From contig NZ_WUEK01000002.1 in assembly GCF_009823805.1 (NCBI RefSeq), positions 124,001 through 188,000 of the forward strand: a stretch of 64,000 bases of DNA. The letters are read 5' to 3'. Positions 1-9,186 of this stretch are shown here, piece by piece; the stretch's first letter is position 1, and the number at the start of each line of letters is the position of its first letter. Under the pieces are notes generated by a model that saw nothing but the letters and a program-made list of their open reading frames with translations, made no database searches and was not told where the DNA came from. The position numbers and the translations under genes are program-made. The DNA is from Nocardioides flavescens (GTDB lineage Bacteria; Actinomycetota; Actinomycetes; Propionibacteriales; Nocardioidaceae).

Positions 1-1599
1 GGCGACGGCCCGCGGGCGGCGTTCACGGCGCAGAGCGGTCTGACCCGCAAGGGCGCTCGGGTCGCGAAGGGCCGCAGCGGCACCCGGATCCGCTTCTGGC
101 CGGACCGGCAGATCTTCACCAAGGACGCCGACTTCGTCTACGACGGCCTGCTCGGCCGAGCCCGGCAGACGGCGTTCATCGTGCCCGGCCTCGAGATCGT
201 CATCCGCGACCTGCGTGGACCCGAGATGGTCGAGGAGAAGTTCCGCCACGACGGCGGCATCGGCGAGTTCGTCGACTTCCTGGCGAAGGACGAGCCGGTG
301 ACCGACGTGCTGCGCCTGCAGGGCAGCGGCACGTTCACCGAGACGGTGCCGGTGCTCGACGCCAACGGCCACATGACCCCGCAGGAGGTCGAGCGCGAGC
401 TCGGCGTCGACATCGCGGTGCGGTGGGGGACCGGCTACGACACCGAGCTGCGCTCGTTCGTCAACGTCATCGCCACCCCCAAGGGCGGCACCCACGTCAG
501 CGGCTTCGAGCAGGGCCTGCTCAAGACGTTCAACGACGTGATGAGGGCCGCCAAGGTCCTCAAGGTCAACGACGACCCCGTCACCAAGGACGACGTCCTC
601 GAGGGGATGACCGCCGTGGTGACCGTGCGCCAGGCCGAGCCCCAGTTCGAGGGTCAGACCAAGGAGATCCTCGGCACGCCGCAGGTGCGCAGAGTGGTGA
701 ACAAGGTCGTCTCCGCCGAGATGGATGCGTTCCTCACCTCGACCAAGCGGGTCGAGAAGGCCCAGGCCAGGCTGGTGATGGAGAAGGTCGCCGGCGCGGC
801 CAAGACCCGCATCGCCGCGCGCCAGCACAAGGAGACCCAGCGCCGCAAGAACGCCCTGGAGTCCTCGGCGCTGCCGGCCAAGCTCGCCGACTGCCGCGCG
901 ACCGACGACCGCACCGAGCTGTTCATCGTCGAGGGGGACTCCGCGCTCGGCACCGCCAAGCTCGCGCGCAACTCGGAGTTCCAGGCCCTGCTGCCGATCC
1001 GGGGCAAGATCCTCAACGTCCAGAAGGCGTCGGTGGGCGACATGCTCAAGAACGCCGAGTGCGGCTCGATCATCCAGGTGGTCGGCGCGGGCTCGGGGCG
1101 CACCTTCGACATCGACGCGGCGCGCTACAGCAAGATCATCTTCATGGCCGACGCCGACTCCGACGGGGCCCACATTCGCTGCCTGCTCGCGACGCTGTTC
1201 TTCAAGTACATGCCCGAGCTCGTCGCCGCCGGCCGGGTCTTCACCGCCGTGCCGCCGCTGCACCGCATCGAGCTCACCAACCCCCGCAAGGGCATGGACA
1301 AGTACGTCTACACGTACTCAGACGACGAGCTGCACCGCAAGCTCGCCGAGCTGAAGAAGAAGAACATCGGCTGGAAGGACACCCCGCAGCGCTACAAGGG
1401 GCTGGGGGAGATGGACGCCGACCAGCTGGCCGAGACCACGATGGACCCGCGCCGGCGCACCCTGCGCCGGCTCACCGTCGACGACGCGGAGGCCGCCTCG
1501 CAGGTCTTCGAGCTGCTCATGGGCTCCGAGGTCGCGCCGCGCAAGGAGTTCATCGTGCAGGGCGCCTACGAGATCGACGCGGAGACGCTCGACGCGTGA
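1..1599 (+). CDS. parE: DNA topoisomerase IV subunit B, 5'-truncated by window edge
   Basis: The ATPase/Toprim subunit of the type IIA topoisomerase that decatenates chromosomes, working with ParC. The frame is open from base 1, so the ATPase N-terminus lies outside the window. Visible parts are the transducer region and the Toprim domain: EGDSA near base 931 (metal/catalytic Glu), PIRGKILNV near 1000, and DADSDGAHI near base 1150. The protein ends in the usual GyrB/ParE tail with RYKGLGEM. I call ParE rather than GyrB because a ParC-type subunit lies 3 kb away and gyrAB normally sits near oriC in this group. It converges on the carbonic anhydrase gene across a palindromic repeat. Confidence 0.93.
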   Translation, partial: GDGPRAAFTAQSGLTRKGARVAKGRSGTRIRFWPDRQIFTKDADFVYDGLLGRARQTAFIVPGLEIVIRDLRGPEMVEEKFRHDGGIGEFVDFLAKDEPVTDVLRLQGSGTFTETVPVLDANGHMTPQEVERELGVDIAVRWGTGYDTELRSFVNVIATPKGGTHVSGFEQGLLKTFNDVMRAAKVLKVNDDPVTKDDVLEGMTAVVTVRQAEPQFEGQTKEILGTPQVRRVVNKVVSAEMDAFLTSTKRVEKAQARLVMEKVAGAAKTRIAARQHKETQRRKNALESSALPAKLADCRATDDRTELFIVEGDSALGTAKLARNSEFQALLPIRGKILNVQKASVGDMLKNAECGSIIQVVGAGSGRTFDIDAARYSKIIFMADADSDGAHIRCLLATLFFKYMPELVAAGRVFTAVPPLHRIELTNPRKGMDKYVYTYSDDELHRKLAELKKKNIGWKDTPQRYKGLGEMDADQLAETTMDPRRRTLRRLTVDDAEAASQVFELLMGSEVAPRKEFIVQGAYEIDAETLDA

Positions 1600-1615
1600 G
1601 GTGGCGGTCGGTGCC

Positions 1616-1710
1616 GGTGGTCGAGGAGGTCACGCTGGCGACCGTCTCGAAATCGCTGTCGGAGGTGCTGGTGGCTCCGAGACAGGACTTCGTCCTTCCT
1701 CACCCACCGG
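1616..1710. repeat. Family-1 palindromic intergenic repeat, copy A
   Basis: It has two facing modules. The left one reads GGTGGTCGAGGAGG, then CCGTCTCGAAATC. The right one reads CCGAGACAGGACTTCG, then TCCTTCCTCACCCACC. Each module can fold as an imperfect hairpin (AGGAC-TTC-GTCCT core). Related copies lie at 28838, 42896 and 53786. All four sit between convergent genes, here parE and carbonic anhydrase. This is the most degenerate copy. Confidence 0.75.
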
Positions 1711-1771
1711 GGCAGCGCCGTCTTTCCTGGACAACCGGCGTCGCCGCGCTCTCCGTCGCGACCACCGAGGC

Positions 1772-2293
1772 CTAGAACTTGCGGTCGAGCAGACCCGTGT
1801 CGACGTCGTAGACGAACCCGCCGACGGCGACGGTCTCGGGGATCAGGGGGTGGGTGCGCACCTTGCGCACGTCCTCCTCGAGGGCGGCGACCTGGTCGCG
1901 CACGACGTTGAAGGGCTGCCAGGTGGAGTCGAGGCCCGAGGAGGCGTTGATCTTCTCGTGCAGCTCGGCCTCGGTGTTGCTCGCCACGGCGCAGCGGGTG
2001 TGGGGGACGATCAGGACGCGCGAGACGTTGAGCAGGTGCGCGGCGAGCACGAGCGCCTCGAGGGCCTGGGGAGTGACCCGACCGCCCGGGTTGCGGAAGA
2101 TCTTGGCGTCGCCGGCCTTGAGCCCGACCATCGCGAGCGGGTCGATGCGCGAGTCCATGCAGGTGACGATCGCGACACCCGCGTGCGCGATGCCGTCGAA
2201 GCCGGAGAGGTCGAAGCGTTCGGCGTACTCGCCGTTGGCCTGGAGGAGGTCGTCGAAGGAGTGCACGTCTCCGGAATCTAGCGCGTCGCTCAC
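1772..2293 (-). CDS. Beta-class carbonic anhydrase
   Basis: Interconverts CO2 and bicarbonate using a zinc ion. At 173 aa it is a short beta-CA. Expected zinc ligands are visible as Cys45 in CMDSRID, and His98 and Cys101 in PHTRCA; the Asp47-Arg49 dyad is intact. The GTG start at 2293 overlaps the stop of the MFS gene by 4 bp (GTGA), so translation is probably coupled. It is the last gene of the parC - lipoprotein - MFS - carbonic anhydrase operon. Its physiological link to the transporter is not evident; bicarbonate supply for lipid synthesis is only a guess. Confidence 0.9.
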   Translation of the reverse strand: MSDALDSGDVHSFDDLLQANGEYAERFDLSGFDGIAHAGVAIVTCMDSRIDPLAMVGLKAGDAKIFRNPGGRVTPQALEALVLAAHLLNVSRVLIVPHTRCAVASNTEAELHEKINASSGLDSTWQPFNVVRDQVAALEEDVRKVRTHPLIPETVAVGGFVYDVDTGLLDRKF

Positions 2294-4068
2294 ACCGTCG
2301 CACCCAGGCTGTCCCGGGGCTGGACACCCCGGGTCTGCGCCCCGCGGAACAGCACGAGCGCCAGCACGCCGGCGACGACGCAGCACACGACGGCGCCGGC
2401 GAAGACGGTCTGCTCCTGGGCGACCCCGGCGAGCTTCTGCAGGTCGCGGTAGGCGTCGCACATCTGCGCCTGCCCGCAGACCTGGGCGACGGTGTCGATC
2501 GCGTCCTGCTCGGCGTAGAACCGGCGCAGCCCGATCGTGGTCAGGGCCGAGATGCCGACGAGCATGCCGACCATCCGGGCGACGACGACCATCGCCGAGG
2601 CCACGCCGTGCACGGCGTCGTCGGTGCTCGCGAGCACGGCGGCGTTGACAGGGGCGAGCGCGAGACCGAACCCGAGGCCGCACACGACGAGCGCGACGGT
2701 GGCCGAGGGGTGCTCGAGGGCGTCCACGCCCCAGCGCGACATCATCGCGAAGCCGACGGCCGACAGGCCCATGCCGACCGTGGTCACGAGACCGGCGCTG
2801 CGGCTGCGGACGAGGTAGCCACCGACGACGGCCCCGACCGGGAGGGCGACGAGGAAGCGCACGAGGACGAGCGCGGCCATCAGCTGGGAGTCGCGGTACG
2901 TCGTCGTGCGGGCGAAGATCGGGATGTCGATGAGCGCCGCGATCAGCGCCGCGCCGACGAAGAAGCTGACCGCCACCGCGCCCCAGGCCGGACGCCGGTG
3001 CAGCGCGCCGCGGGGGAGCAGGGGGGCCTCGGCGCGGCGCAGGTGCAGGACGAAGGCGAGCGCGGCGACGGCGGAGCCGAGGAGGTACCACAGCCCCTGG
3101 TCGGAGAAGACCTGCACCGCGGGGTCGGCGGTGGCGAAGGCCAGGATCACGCCACCGAGCGCCACGGCCAGGAACAGTGCGCCGACGAGGTCGGCCTCCC
3201 GGGCGCTGCGCCACCACCCGCGCAGGTCGACGAGCGGACGCCGGGCGAGGACGCAGCGCAGCAGCAGGAGCACGAGCGCGCCGACGGCCGCTGCCCCGAC
3301 CGGCGTCAGCCACCGCCCCGAGCCGGCGAACGGCACGAACCACGCGCCCCAGGTGAGGTCGCGCACCAGCGGCGCCGGCCGGACGAACACGACGGCGCCC
3401 AGGACCAGCGTGGCGGCGAGCAGCAGCGCGCCGACGACGTCGGGCCGGCCGCGTGCCGTCGTACGCGCGGGGGAGCGGCCGGCGGTGGCCCGCACGGCCG
3501 CCGCGAGGACGAGGCCGACCGCGAGGTTGAGCGCGAAGATCGCGCGCCAGTCGGCGAGCGCCAGCACGACGGCGCCGAAGAGGGGACCGAGGACGCTGCC
3601 AAGCTCCTGGACCGCGGAGACCACCCCGAGCGGCACGCCACGGCGCTCGGCGGGGTAGAGGTCGGCGACGAGCGCGAGGGTCGCGGGCACGAGACCGCCG
3701 CCTCCGACCCCCTGCAGGAAACGCCCGGTGACCATGCTGGGCAGGTCGTAGGCCATCGCCGTGACGAGCGATCCGAGAGCGAACACGACCAGGGCCGCGG
3801 TCAGCACCGGCAGCCGGCCGCGCAGGTCGGCGATGCGTCCGATCAGCGGCAGCATCGCGACGTAGCCGAGCAGGAACCCCGAGATGATCGGGGCGGCCCG
3901 CTGGAGCTGGTCGATCGAGATCCCGACGCTGCCCATCATCTCGGGCAGGGCCAGGACGACGACGTAGGTGTCGGCAGCGGCGAAGGCCACCGCGACCGAG
4001 GCGAGGACCAGCAGGAGCCGGGGGGAGCGGAGTCCCGCCCGCGACGGGCCGGCGCCGACGTCGGTCAC
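2290..4068 (-). CDS. MFS transporter, P55-like (14-TM type)
   Basis: A 592-aa major facilitator superfamily protein, long enough for 14 transmembrane segments. The N-terminal half contains the MFS signature GRIADLRGR between helices 2 and 3, and GRFLQGVGGGG further on. The gene immediately upstream encodes an LppX/LprAFG lipoprotein and overlaps it by 4 bp at the GTG start (4068). This is the arrangement of mycobacterial lprG-Rv1410c (P55), where pump and lipoprotein move triacylglycerol and affect drug efflux. By that analogy I infer a lipid or lipophilic-compound exporter; substrate specificity cannot be read from the sequence. A generic DHA2 drug pump is the alternative. Confidence 0.82.
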   Translation of the reverse strand: MTDVGAGPSRAGLRSPRLLLVLASVAVAFAAADTYVVVLALPEMMGSVGISIDQLQRAAPIISGFLLGYVAMLPLIGRIADLRGRLPVLTAALVVFALGSLVTAMAYDLPSMVTGRFLQGVGGGGLVPATLALVADLYPAERRGVPLGVVSAVQELGSVLGPLFGAVVLALADWRAIFALNLAVGLVLAAAVRATAGRSPARTTARGRPDVVGALLLAATLVLGAVVFVRPAPLVRDLTWGAWFVPFAGSGRWLTPVGAAAVGALVLLLLRCVLARRPLVDLRGWWRSAREADLVGALFLAVALGGVILAFATADPAVQVFSDQGLWYLLGSAVAALAFVLHLRRAEAPLLPRGALHRRPAWGAVAVSFFVGAALIAALIDIPIFARTTTYRDSQLMAALVLVRFLVALPVGAVVGGYLVRSRSAGLVTTVGMGLSAVGFAMMSRWGVDALEHPSATVALVVCGLGFGLALAPVNAAVLASTDDAVHGVASAMVVVARMVGMLVGISALTTIGLRRFYAEQDAIDTVAQVCGQAQMCDAYRDLQKLAGVAQEQTVFAGAVVCCVVAGVLALVLFRGAQTRGVQPRDSLGATV

Positions 4069-4799
4069 GGAGCGGTGATCTGCTTCTCGGTGCCGTAGTC
4101 GTCGAGGCCGAGCGTGTAGGTCACCTGGCCCTGGTCGTCGCCGTAGAACGCGCCGGTGATCTCGGCGCTGCGCAGTTCGTCGTCGTCGGTGATCGTGTAG
4201 GTCACGTCGAAGTCGCCGCTCGCGGTCGGGATCAGCGCGGACACGGCCTCGGCGGGCAGGGTGCCGGTGTACTCGGTGAGGATCTCGGAGTTGTCGGCAC
4301 CGCCGCGCACCGAGTCGCCCTTCTCGAGCCCGGTCGCCGAGCCGAGCAGACCGGAGAACCCGCCGTCGGGGTCCATCAGCTTCGCCGGGTCGGGCGCGCC
4401 GTAGTCGGCGGGGTCGATCTGGGTCCAGTCGGGCAGCAGCAGCGAGTTGCGGGCGTACGTCGTGCCGTCGACCGCGATGACGTCGGCGTCGGCGGCCAGG
4501 CCGTTGACGCTGAGCTTGAACGTGCCCTCGAACGCCGAGGGGTGCACACCCGTGCCGGTCGCCGCGGTGATGCCCGTGACGCCGCTCGGCAGGTCGTCGG
4601 TGCTGAGCTCGATGGCGACGCCGCTGGTGTCGTCGAGCGTGGTCTTGGCGGCGGCCACGACCTCCTCGGGGGAGCGCTCGGGTCCGTCGTCGCCGCCGTC
4701 GTCGCCGGAGCAGCCGGCGAGCACGGCCGCGCCGAACACCGCGGCGAGGGACAGGGACACGAGCCGGCCCGGGGAGCGGCGAAGTGCGCGGCTGGTCAC
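4065..4799 (-). CDS. LppX/LprAFG-family lipoprotein (LprG-like)
   Basis: A 244-aa secreted lipoprotein. The signal peptide runs from an Arg-rich start to the lipobox AVLAGC, making Cys30 the lipidated residue, followed by an acidic low-complexity linker. The rest fits the LppX_LprAFG fold, which binds acylated lipids in a hydrophobic cavity. The GTG start at 4799 lies 5 nt after the parC stop, and its own stop overlaps the MFS start, so the lipoprotein and pump are likely produced together. I infer that it presents a lipid substrate to the downstream MFS protein at the outer face of the membrane. Confidence 0.85.
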   Translation of the reverse strand: MTSRALRRSPGRLVSLSLAAVFGAAVLAGCSGDDGGDDGPERSPEEVVAAAKTTLDDTSGVAIELSTDDLPSGVTGITAATGTGVHPSAFEGTFKLSVNGLAADADVIAVDGTTYARNSLLLPDWTQIDPADYGAPDPAKLMDPDGGFSGLLGSATGLEKGDSVRGGADNSEILTEYTGTLPAEAVSALIPTASGDFDVTYTITDDDELRSAEITGAFYGDDQGQVTYTLGLDDYGTEKQITAP

Positions 4800-4804
4800 G
4801 GCCC

Positions 4805-7800
4805 TCACCCTTGCACACCGCTGGTCGGGGCGGCCTCGAGCGACCGGGCGAGCCGGGTGCCGACCGGACCGGCGACCGCGGCGATGGGCTGCGCCGCCGG
4901 GACGCCGGAGCCGTCGCGGCGGCCGGTCGCCTCGGGGAGCTCGACGGGGGCTCCGCTGGTCGCGGCCGCCCGGGCCGGCGCGTCGCCCGCCCACGCGGTG
5001 ACGAGCACGTCCTCTCCCTTGAGGAACCGGTGGCAGCGGACGCCACCGGTGGCGCGACCCTTGGCGGGGTACTCGCTGAACGGCGCGACCTTGACCGCGC
5101 CCGGCTCGGTGCCGGGCAGCGCCGTCGAGGAGCCGGACGCGGTGACCACGACGGTCTCGACGGAGGGGTCCACGACGCCGAACCAGGCGACGTGCTGGCC
5201 GGCGGCCAGGCGGATGCCCGCGATGCCACCGCCGGAGCGGCCCTGGGGGCGCACGCCGTCGGCCCCGAAGTGCAGCAGCTGAGCGTCGGTGGTGATGAAG
5301 CACAGGGTCTCGGTCCCGGTGACGAGCTCGGCGGCGCCGACCACCTCGTCGCGGTCCTCCAACCGGACGACCTCCCACTCGTCGCGGTTCAGGACCTCGG
5401 GGTTGACCCGCTTGACGACGCCCTGGCGGGTGCCGAGCGCGAGCCCGGGTCCGTCGGTGCGCAGCGAGGTCAGCGCCAGGGCGCGCTCGCCCGCGGCGAG
5501 CTGCACGAGCTCGCTGAGCGGGTAGCCGCCCTGCAGGTTGGGGTCGTTGGCCGACGGGGGCAGCGCCGGCAGGTCGAGCACCGCGATCCGGACCAGCCGG
5601 CCGCGGCTGGTGAGCAGTCCCACCTCCGCGCGGGCGGTGGTCGCCACGGCCGAGACGACGACGTCGTGGTTGGCCCGCGACGCGGCGTCGCCCTCGCCCC
5701 GGCCGACCGGGTCGGCGTTCGTGGTGCGGGCGAGCAGCCCGGTGGAGGAGAGGAGCGCGAAGCACGGGTCGTCGGCGACCTCGAGCGGGGCGCTCGCCGC
5801 GGTGACCGTCGTACCGGCGGACTCCAGCAGGACCGTGCGGCGCGGGGTGCCGTAGGTCCTGGCGACCTCGGCGAGCTCGTCGGAGACGACCTCGCGCAGC
5901 AGCTGGTCGTCGGCCAGGATCGCCTCGAGCTCCTCGATCTCGCGGCGCAGCGTCTCCTGCTCCTTCTCGAGCTCGATGCGGCTGAGCCGGGTCAGGCGGC
6001 CGAGCTGCATGTCGAGGATGTTGGTGGCCTGGATCTCCGAGAGGTCGAAGACCTCCATCAGGCGCTCACGGGCGGCCGCGCGGTCGTCGCTGGTGCGCAC
6101 GACCTGGATGACCTCGTCGATGTCGAGCAGGGCCAGCAGGAAGCCGTCGACGACGTGGAGACGCTCGGCCTTCTTGTCGCGCCGGAACTGCGAGCGCCGG
6201 CGTACGACGTCGTAGCGGTGGCCGAGGAACACCTCGAGCAGCTGCTTCAGCCCCAGCGTGCGCGGTTGGCCGTCGACGAGGCAGACGTTGTTGATGCCGA
6301 ACGTCTCCTCCATCGGCGTGAGCTTGTAGAGCTGCTCGAGGACCGCCTCGGGCACGAAGCCGTTCTTGACCTCGATGACCAGGCGGGTGCCGTGGGTCAT
6401 GTCGGTGAGGTCCTTGACGTCGGAGATCCCCTGCAGCTTCTTGCCCTGCACGAGGGTCTTGATCCGCTCGACCACCTTCTCGATGCCGACGTTGTAGGGC
6501 ATCTCGGAGACCACGATGCCCTTGCGGCGCCCCATGGTCTCGACCCGGGCGGTGGCTCGCATCCGGAAGGTGCCGCGGCCGGTGTCGTAGGCGTCGCGGA
6601 TGCCGTCGAGGCCGATGATCTTGCCGCCTGTCGGCAGGTCGGGGCCGGGGATGAAGCGCATCAGCCCGTCGAGGTCGACGCCGGGGTGCGTGATGAGGTG
6701 GCGCAGCGCCTGGACCACCTCGACGAGGTTGTGCGGGGCCATGTTGGTGGCCATGCCGACCGCGATGCCGGTCGTGCCGTTGACGACGAGGTTGGGGATG
6801 GCGCTGGGCAGCACCACCGGCTCGGTCTCGCGGCTGTCGTAGTTGGGCTTGAAGTCGACGGTGTCCTCGTCGATCGACGCGGTCATCGCCACCGCGGGCG
6901 GAGCCATCCGGCACTCGGTGTTGTGGTTGACGAAGCCGCCGGCGAGGAACGAGTGGTCCTCGCTGTCGACACGGATCGAGTACACCGTCTCGGGTGCCTC
7001 GTCGGTCACTTCTGCCACCTCGACGAACCGGTAGCCCGAGTCCATGACCGAGGCGACGACCTTGAGCACCTCGGAGTCCTCGAACTGCGAGACGATGAGG
7101 CTACGGTCCTGCTGCCACCGCTCCACCCGGTCGAAGTTGTGCTGCACGAGCCAGGTCTTCCCGGTGCCGCGGCCCTCGCCGAGACTGTCGCGGACGAAGT
7201 CTGCGACGTACGGGGCCCGGTCCCGCGTGAGCCGGTGCGTGTAGCGCGGCATCTCACGCAGCAACGACTCGAGGCGGCGACGCTTGGCCGTGAGGAAGCC
7301 GACCCGCTCGGCGAAGGCGTGCATGTCGTGCAGGCCGGAGATGACGAGGCGGTACTCGCCGCGCTCGTAGCGGGTGAGGTTGCTGTGGATGCCGAACTCG
7401 AGCAGCAGCTCGAGGAGCCCGCGGGCGAGCCGTTCGCTGCAGGTGGAGTACTGGATCGTGAGGGACTTGTCGCTGGCCGGCCTCAGCCCACCGTCGCTTT
7501 CGAACAGCGCCATGAGGAACGCTCGCTTGACGCCTGGCGTGCCGCGCCAGACGACCTCCGGCACGACCTTCTCGGCTGCCTCGAGACCGCTCAGGGCGTG
7601 CAGATGACTGGTGCGGAGCTGCGTGAGGTTCTGCACGTCGAGCTCGTGGATCGTCTTGCCCGATCGCCTGAGCTGCCGGGCGCTGACGCATCGGCGACCG
7701 CCGACGAGCGCGTCGTAGGCGTCCAGGACGTACTGGAAGTACTCGGGATCCGTGTTGTTGAACCCGGCGCGGCCCTCGGAGACGAACCCCTCTGAGACCC

Positions 7801-8575
7801 AGCCGCCCAGCAGCGTCCCGAGCTGCATCTCGTAGGCCATCGGGACGGCGGTCGTCCATGCGTTGCGCGCCAGACAGACCACGGTCCCCGGGGTGATCTC
7901 GTCCAGGCGGAGCCACTGGAACATCGGCACGCCTGCGATGGGCAGGAGGCACAGCACCGGGTGGTTGTGACTCCCACGCAGGGTGTGGCCACTGGCCGTG
8001 GTGAGGCGCTTGACCGGGTGCACGCCGGAGTTGAAGACCTTGGACACGTGGACGGCCTTGCCGTCCTTGTCGAGCACCTCGACGTCCGTGTCGGCCTCGC
8101 TGTCGGCCGGGAGCGACACGAGCTCGTCGATGCGCAGCGAGGACCCGTCCGCCAGGCGCACGTGCGTGTCACCGGTCACGCAGTACCGCATCGCTGCCGG
8201 CGGGTCGTCAGGAGATCCGAAGTTGCCGTGGCCGTCGATCATCGGCAGCCGCAGGGTCCACGGCTGGGCGAGGCGCACGAGGGCGTCGTAGATGGCTCCG
8301 TCGCCGTGGGGGTGCAGCCGGCCCATGACCTCGCCGGCGACGCGGGCGCTCTTGACGTGACCGCGGTCGGGGAAGAGCCGCATGTCGTGCATCGTGTAGA
8401 GGATCCGTCGCTGCACCGGCTTGAGCCCGTCGCGCGCGTCGGGCAGGGCGCGGGAGTAGATGACCGAGTAGGCGTACTCCAGGAACGACGAGCGCATCTC
8501 GTCGCCGACGTCGATGTCCTGGATGTGCTCCTCGAAGTCGTCGGGGAGCTCCTGCGGGGTGCTGCGCCGTGCCAT
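4805..8575 (-). CDS. parC: Topoisomerase IV subunit A precursor interrupted by an intein
   Basis: The DNA breakage-reunion subunit of topoisomerase IV. The precursor is 1256 aa; removing a 421-aa intein (residues 132-552) leaves an 835-aa ParC. The N-terminal extein ends DDPPAAMRY with the catalytic Tyr131, and the C-terminal extein resumes with TECRMAPP, so the intein interrupts the active site. The C-terminal part holds the usual beta-propeller region with a degenerate PQGRSGGG loop in place of a clear GyrA box, favouring ParC over GyrA. I chose ATG 8575 (MARRSTPQ), matching related ParC starts, instead of upstream in-frame codons. Downstream genes are tightly packed. Without splicing the enzyme should be inactive. 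Confidence 0.93.
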   Translation of the reverse strand: MARRSTPQELPDDFEEHIQDIDVGDEMRSSFLEYAYSVIYSRALPDARDGLKPVQRRILYTMHDMRLFPDRGHVKSARVAGEVMGRLHPHGDGAIYDALVRLAQPWTLRLPMIDGHGNFGSPDDPPAAMRYCVTGDTHVRLADGSSLRIDELVSLPADSEADTDVEVLDKDGKAVHVSKVFNSGVHPVKRLTTASGHTLRGSHNHPVLCLLPIAGVPMFQWLRLDEITPGTVVCLARNAWTTAVPMAYEMQLGTLLGGWVSEGFVSEGRAGFNNTDPEYFQYVLDAYDALVGGRRCVSARQLRRSGKTIHELDVQNLTQLRTSHLHALSGLEAAEKVVPEVVWRGTPGVKRAFLMALFESDGGLRPASDKSLTIQYSTCSERLARGLLELLLEFGIHSNLTRYERGEYRLVISGLHDMHAFAERVGFLTAKRRRLESLLREMPRYTHRLTRDRAPYVADFVRDSLGEGRGTGKTWLVQHNFDRVERWQQDRSLIVSQFEDSEVLKVVASVMDSGYRFVEVAEVTDEAPETVYSIRVDSEDHSFLAGGFVNHNTECRMAPPAVAMTASIDEDTVDFKPNYDSRETEPVVLPSAIPNLVVNGTTGIAVGMATNMAPHNLVEVVQALRHLITHPGVDLDGLMRFIPGPDLPTGGKIIGLDGIRDAYDTGRGTFRMRATARVETMGRRKGIVVSEMPYNVGIEKVVERIKTLVQGKKLQGISDVKDLTDMTHGTRLVIEVKNGFVPEAVLEQLYKLTPMEETFGINNVCLVDGQPRTLGLKQLLEVFLGHRYDVVRRRSQFRRDKKAERLHVVDGFLLALLDIDEVIQVVRTSDDRAAARERLMEVFDLSEIQATNILDMQLGRLTRLSRIELEKEQETLRREIEELEAILADDQLLREVVSDELAEVARTYGTPRRTVLLESAGTTVTAASAPLEVADDPCFALLSSTGLLARTTNADPVGRGEGDAASRANHDVVVSAVATTARAEVGLLTSRGRLVRIAVLDLPALPPSANDPNLQGGYPLSELVQLAAGERALALTSLRTDGPGLALGTRQGVVKRVNPEVLNRDEWEVVRLEDRDEVVGAAELVTGTETLCFITTDAQLLHFGADGVRPQGRSGGGIAGIRLAAGQHVAWFGVVDPSVETVVVTASGSSTALPGTEPGAVKVAPFSEYPAKGRATGGVRCHRFLKGEDVLVTAWAGDAPARAAATSGAPVELPEATGRRDGSGVPAAQPIAAVAGPVGTRLARSLEAAPTSGVQG
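6920..8182 (-). mobile_element. Intein with LAGLIDADG-type homing endonuclease, in ParC
   Basis: The element encodes 421 aa, from Cys1 (CVTGDTHV, block A) to the terminal Asn of GFVNHN, followed by Thr as the +1 residue. Block B is present as GSHNHPVL, with Ser in place of the common Thr. Block F reads VYSIRV followed by SFLAGGFVNHN. Two LAGLIDADG-like helices are visible, LLGGWVSEG and LMALFESDG; both keep an acid at the catalytic position (Glu and Asp), so the endonuclease may still be active. The site is the one used by the M. leprae GyrA intein, between the catalytic Tyr and the following Thr. Base composition is like the host gene, which argues against very recent entry. Confidence 0.93.
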
Positions 8576-8697
8576 GGGGCCAGTCTCTCGCGACGCGCGG
8601 CGCCGTACGACGTGGGCACGCCGGGACGGGTGCGTCGCTCCATCGGGCACCGGGGAGGGAGCCACCCGACCCATCCGCTCACCCGAGGAGCCCCTCC

Positions 8698-9087
8698 ATG
8701 CCCCTGGTCCGCATCGACCTCGTCGCCGGTCGCACCGACGACGAGGTCCGCGCCCTCGCCGACACCGTGCAGGAGTGCCTGCTCGACGTCTTCGCCGCGC
8801 CGCCCGGCGACCGCTACCAGGTCGTCACCGAGCACCCGCCCGGCCGGCTGTTCATCGAGGACACCGGCCTGGGGATCGAGCGCAGCGACCAGGTGGTGGT
8901 GATCCAGATCACCCAGCAGGGTCGCGACCGTGAGCAGAAGCAGGCGTTGTACGCCGCGCTGGCCGAGCGCCTGCACGAGCGGGTCGGGCTGCGGCCCGAG
9001 GACCTCGTCGTCTCGGTGGTGCGCAACGAGCCCGAGGACTGGTCCTTCGGTCACGGCCGCGCCCAGTTCCTGACCGGCGAGCTCTGA
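8698..9087 (+). CDS. Tautomerase-family protein
   Basis: A 129-aa protein beginning MPLVRIDL, giving the N-terminal Pro that acts as general base in the tautomerase/4-oxalocrotonate superfamily once Met is removed. It is longer than the 62-aa 4-OT and resembles the fused two-repeat tautomerase_2 family. A purine-rich stretch GAGGAG lies about 10 nt before the ATG. It is divergent from parC with a 122-bp spacer that should hold both promoters. The physiological substrate is unknown. Confidence 0.8.
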   Translation: MPLVRIDLVAGRTDDEVRALADTVQECLLDVFAAPPGDRYQVVTEHPPGRLFIEDTGLGIERSDQVVVIQITQQGRDREQKQALYAALAERLHERVGLRPEDLVVSVVRNEPEDWSFGHGRAQFLTGEL

Positions 9088-9173
9088 CCGGCTCGCACTG
9101 ACCCGCTCGCTCCGACCGGACGCCGGCGCGCGCCGGATCGGACGCTCCGCCAGCGCGTGTCGGCGGCGGCGGA

Positions 9174-9179
9174 TACGGT
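9174..9179 (+). promoter_or_regulatory. Putative -10 box, GNAT/acyl-CoA synthetase gene
   Basis: TACGGT ends 7 nt before GTG 9187, which fits a leaderless transcript starting at the start codon and supports choosing 9187 over GTG 9157. Confidence 0.5.
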
Positions 9180-9186
9180 TCTCGGT

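Noticed and set aside
4784-7795. Very long open frame on the plus strand opposite parC
   Set aside because: It lies antisense to a clearly conserved gene; long spurious frames are normal at this GC content, and its translation is Arg/Gly/Asp/Val biased without domains.
8576-8674. 33-residue N-terminal extension of ParC
   Set aside because: Related ParC proteins begin at MARRST-like sequence; the extra residues look like translated promoter region.
9131-9144. CCGGCGCGCGCCGG-like palindrome after the tautomerase gene as a terminator
   Set aside because: The palindrome has no loop and is likely a by-product of GC-rich composition.
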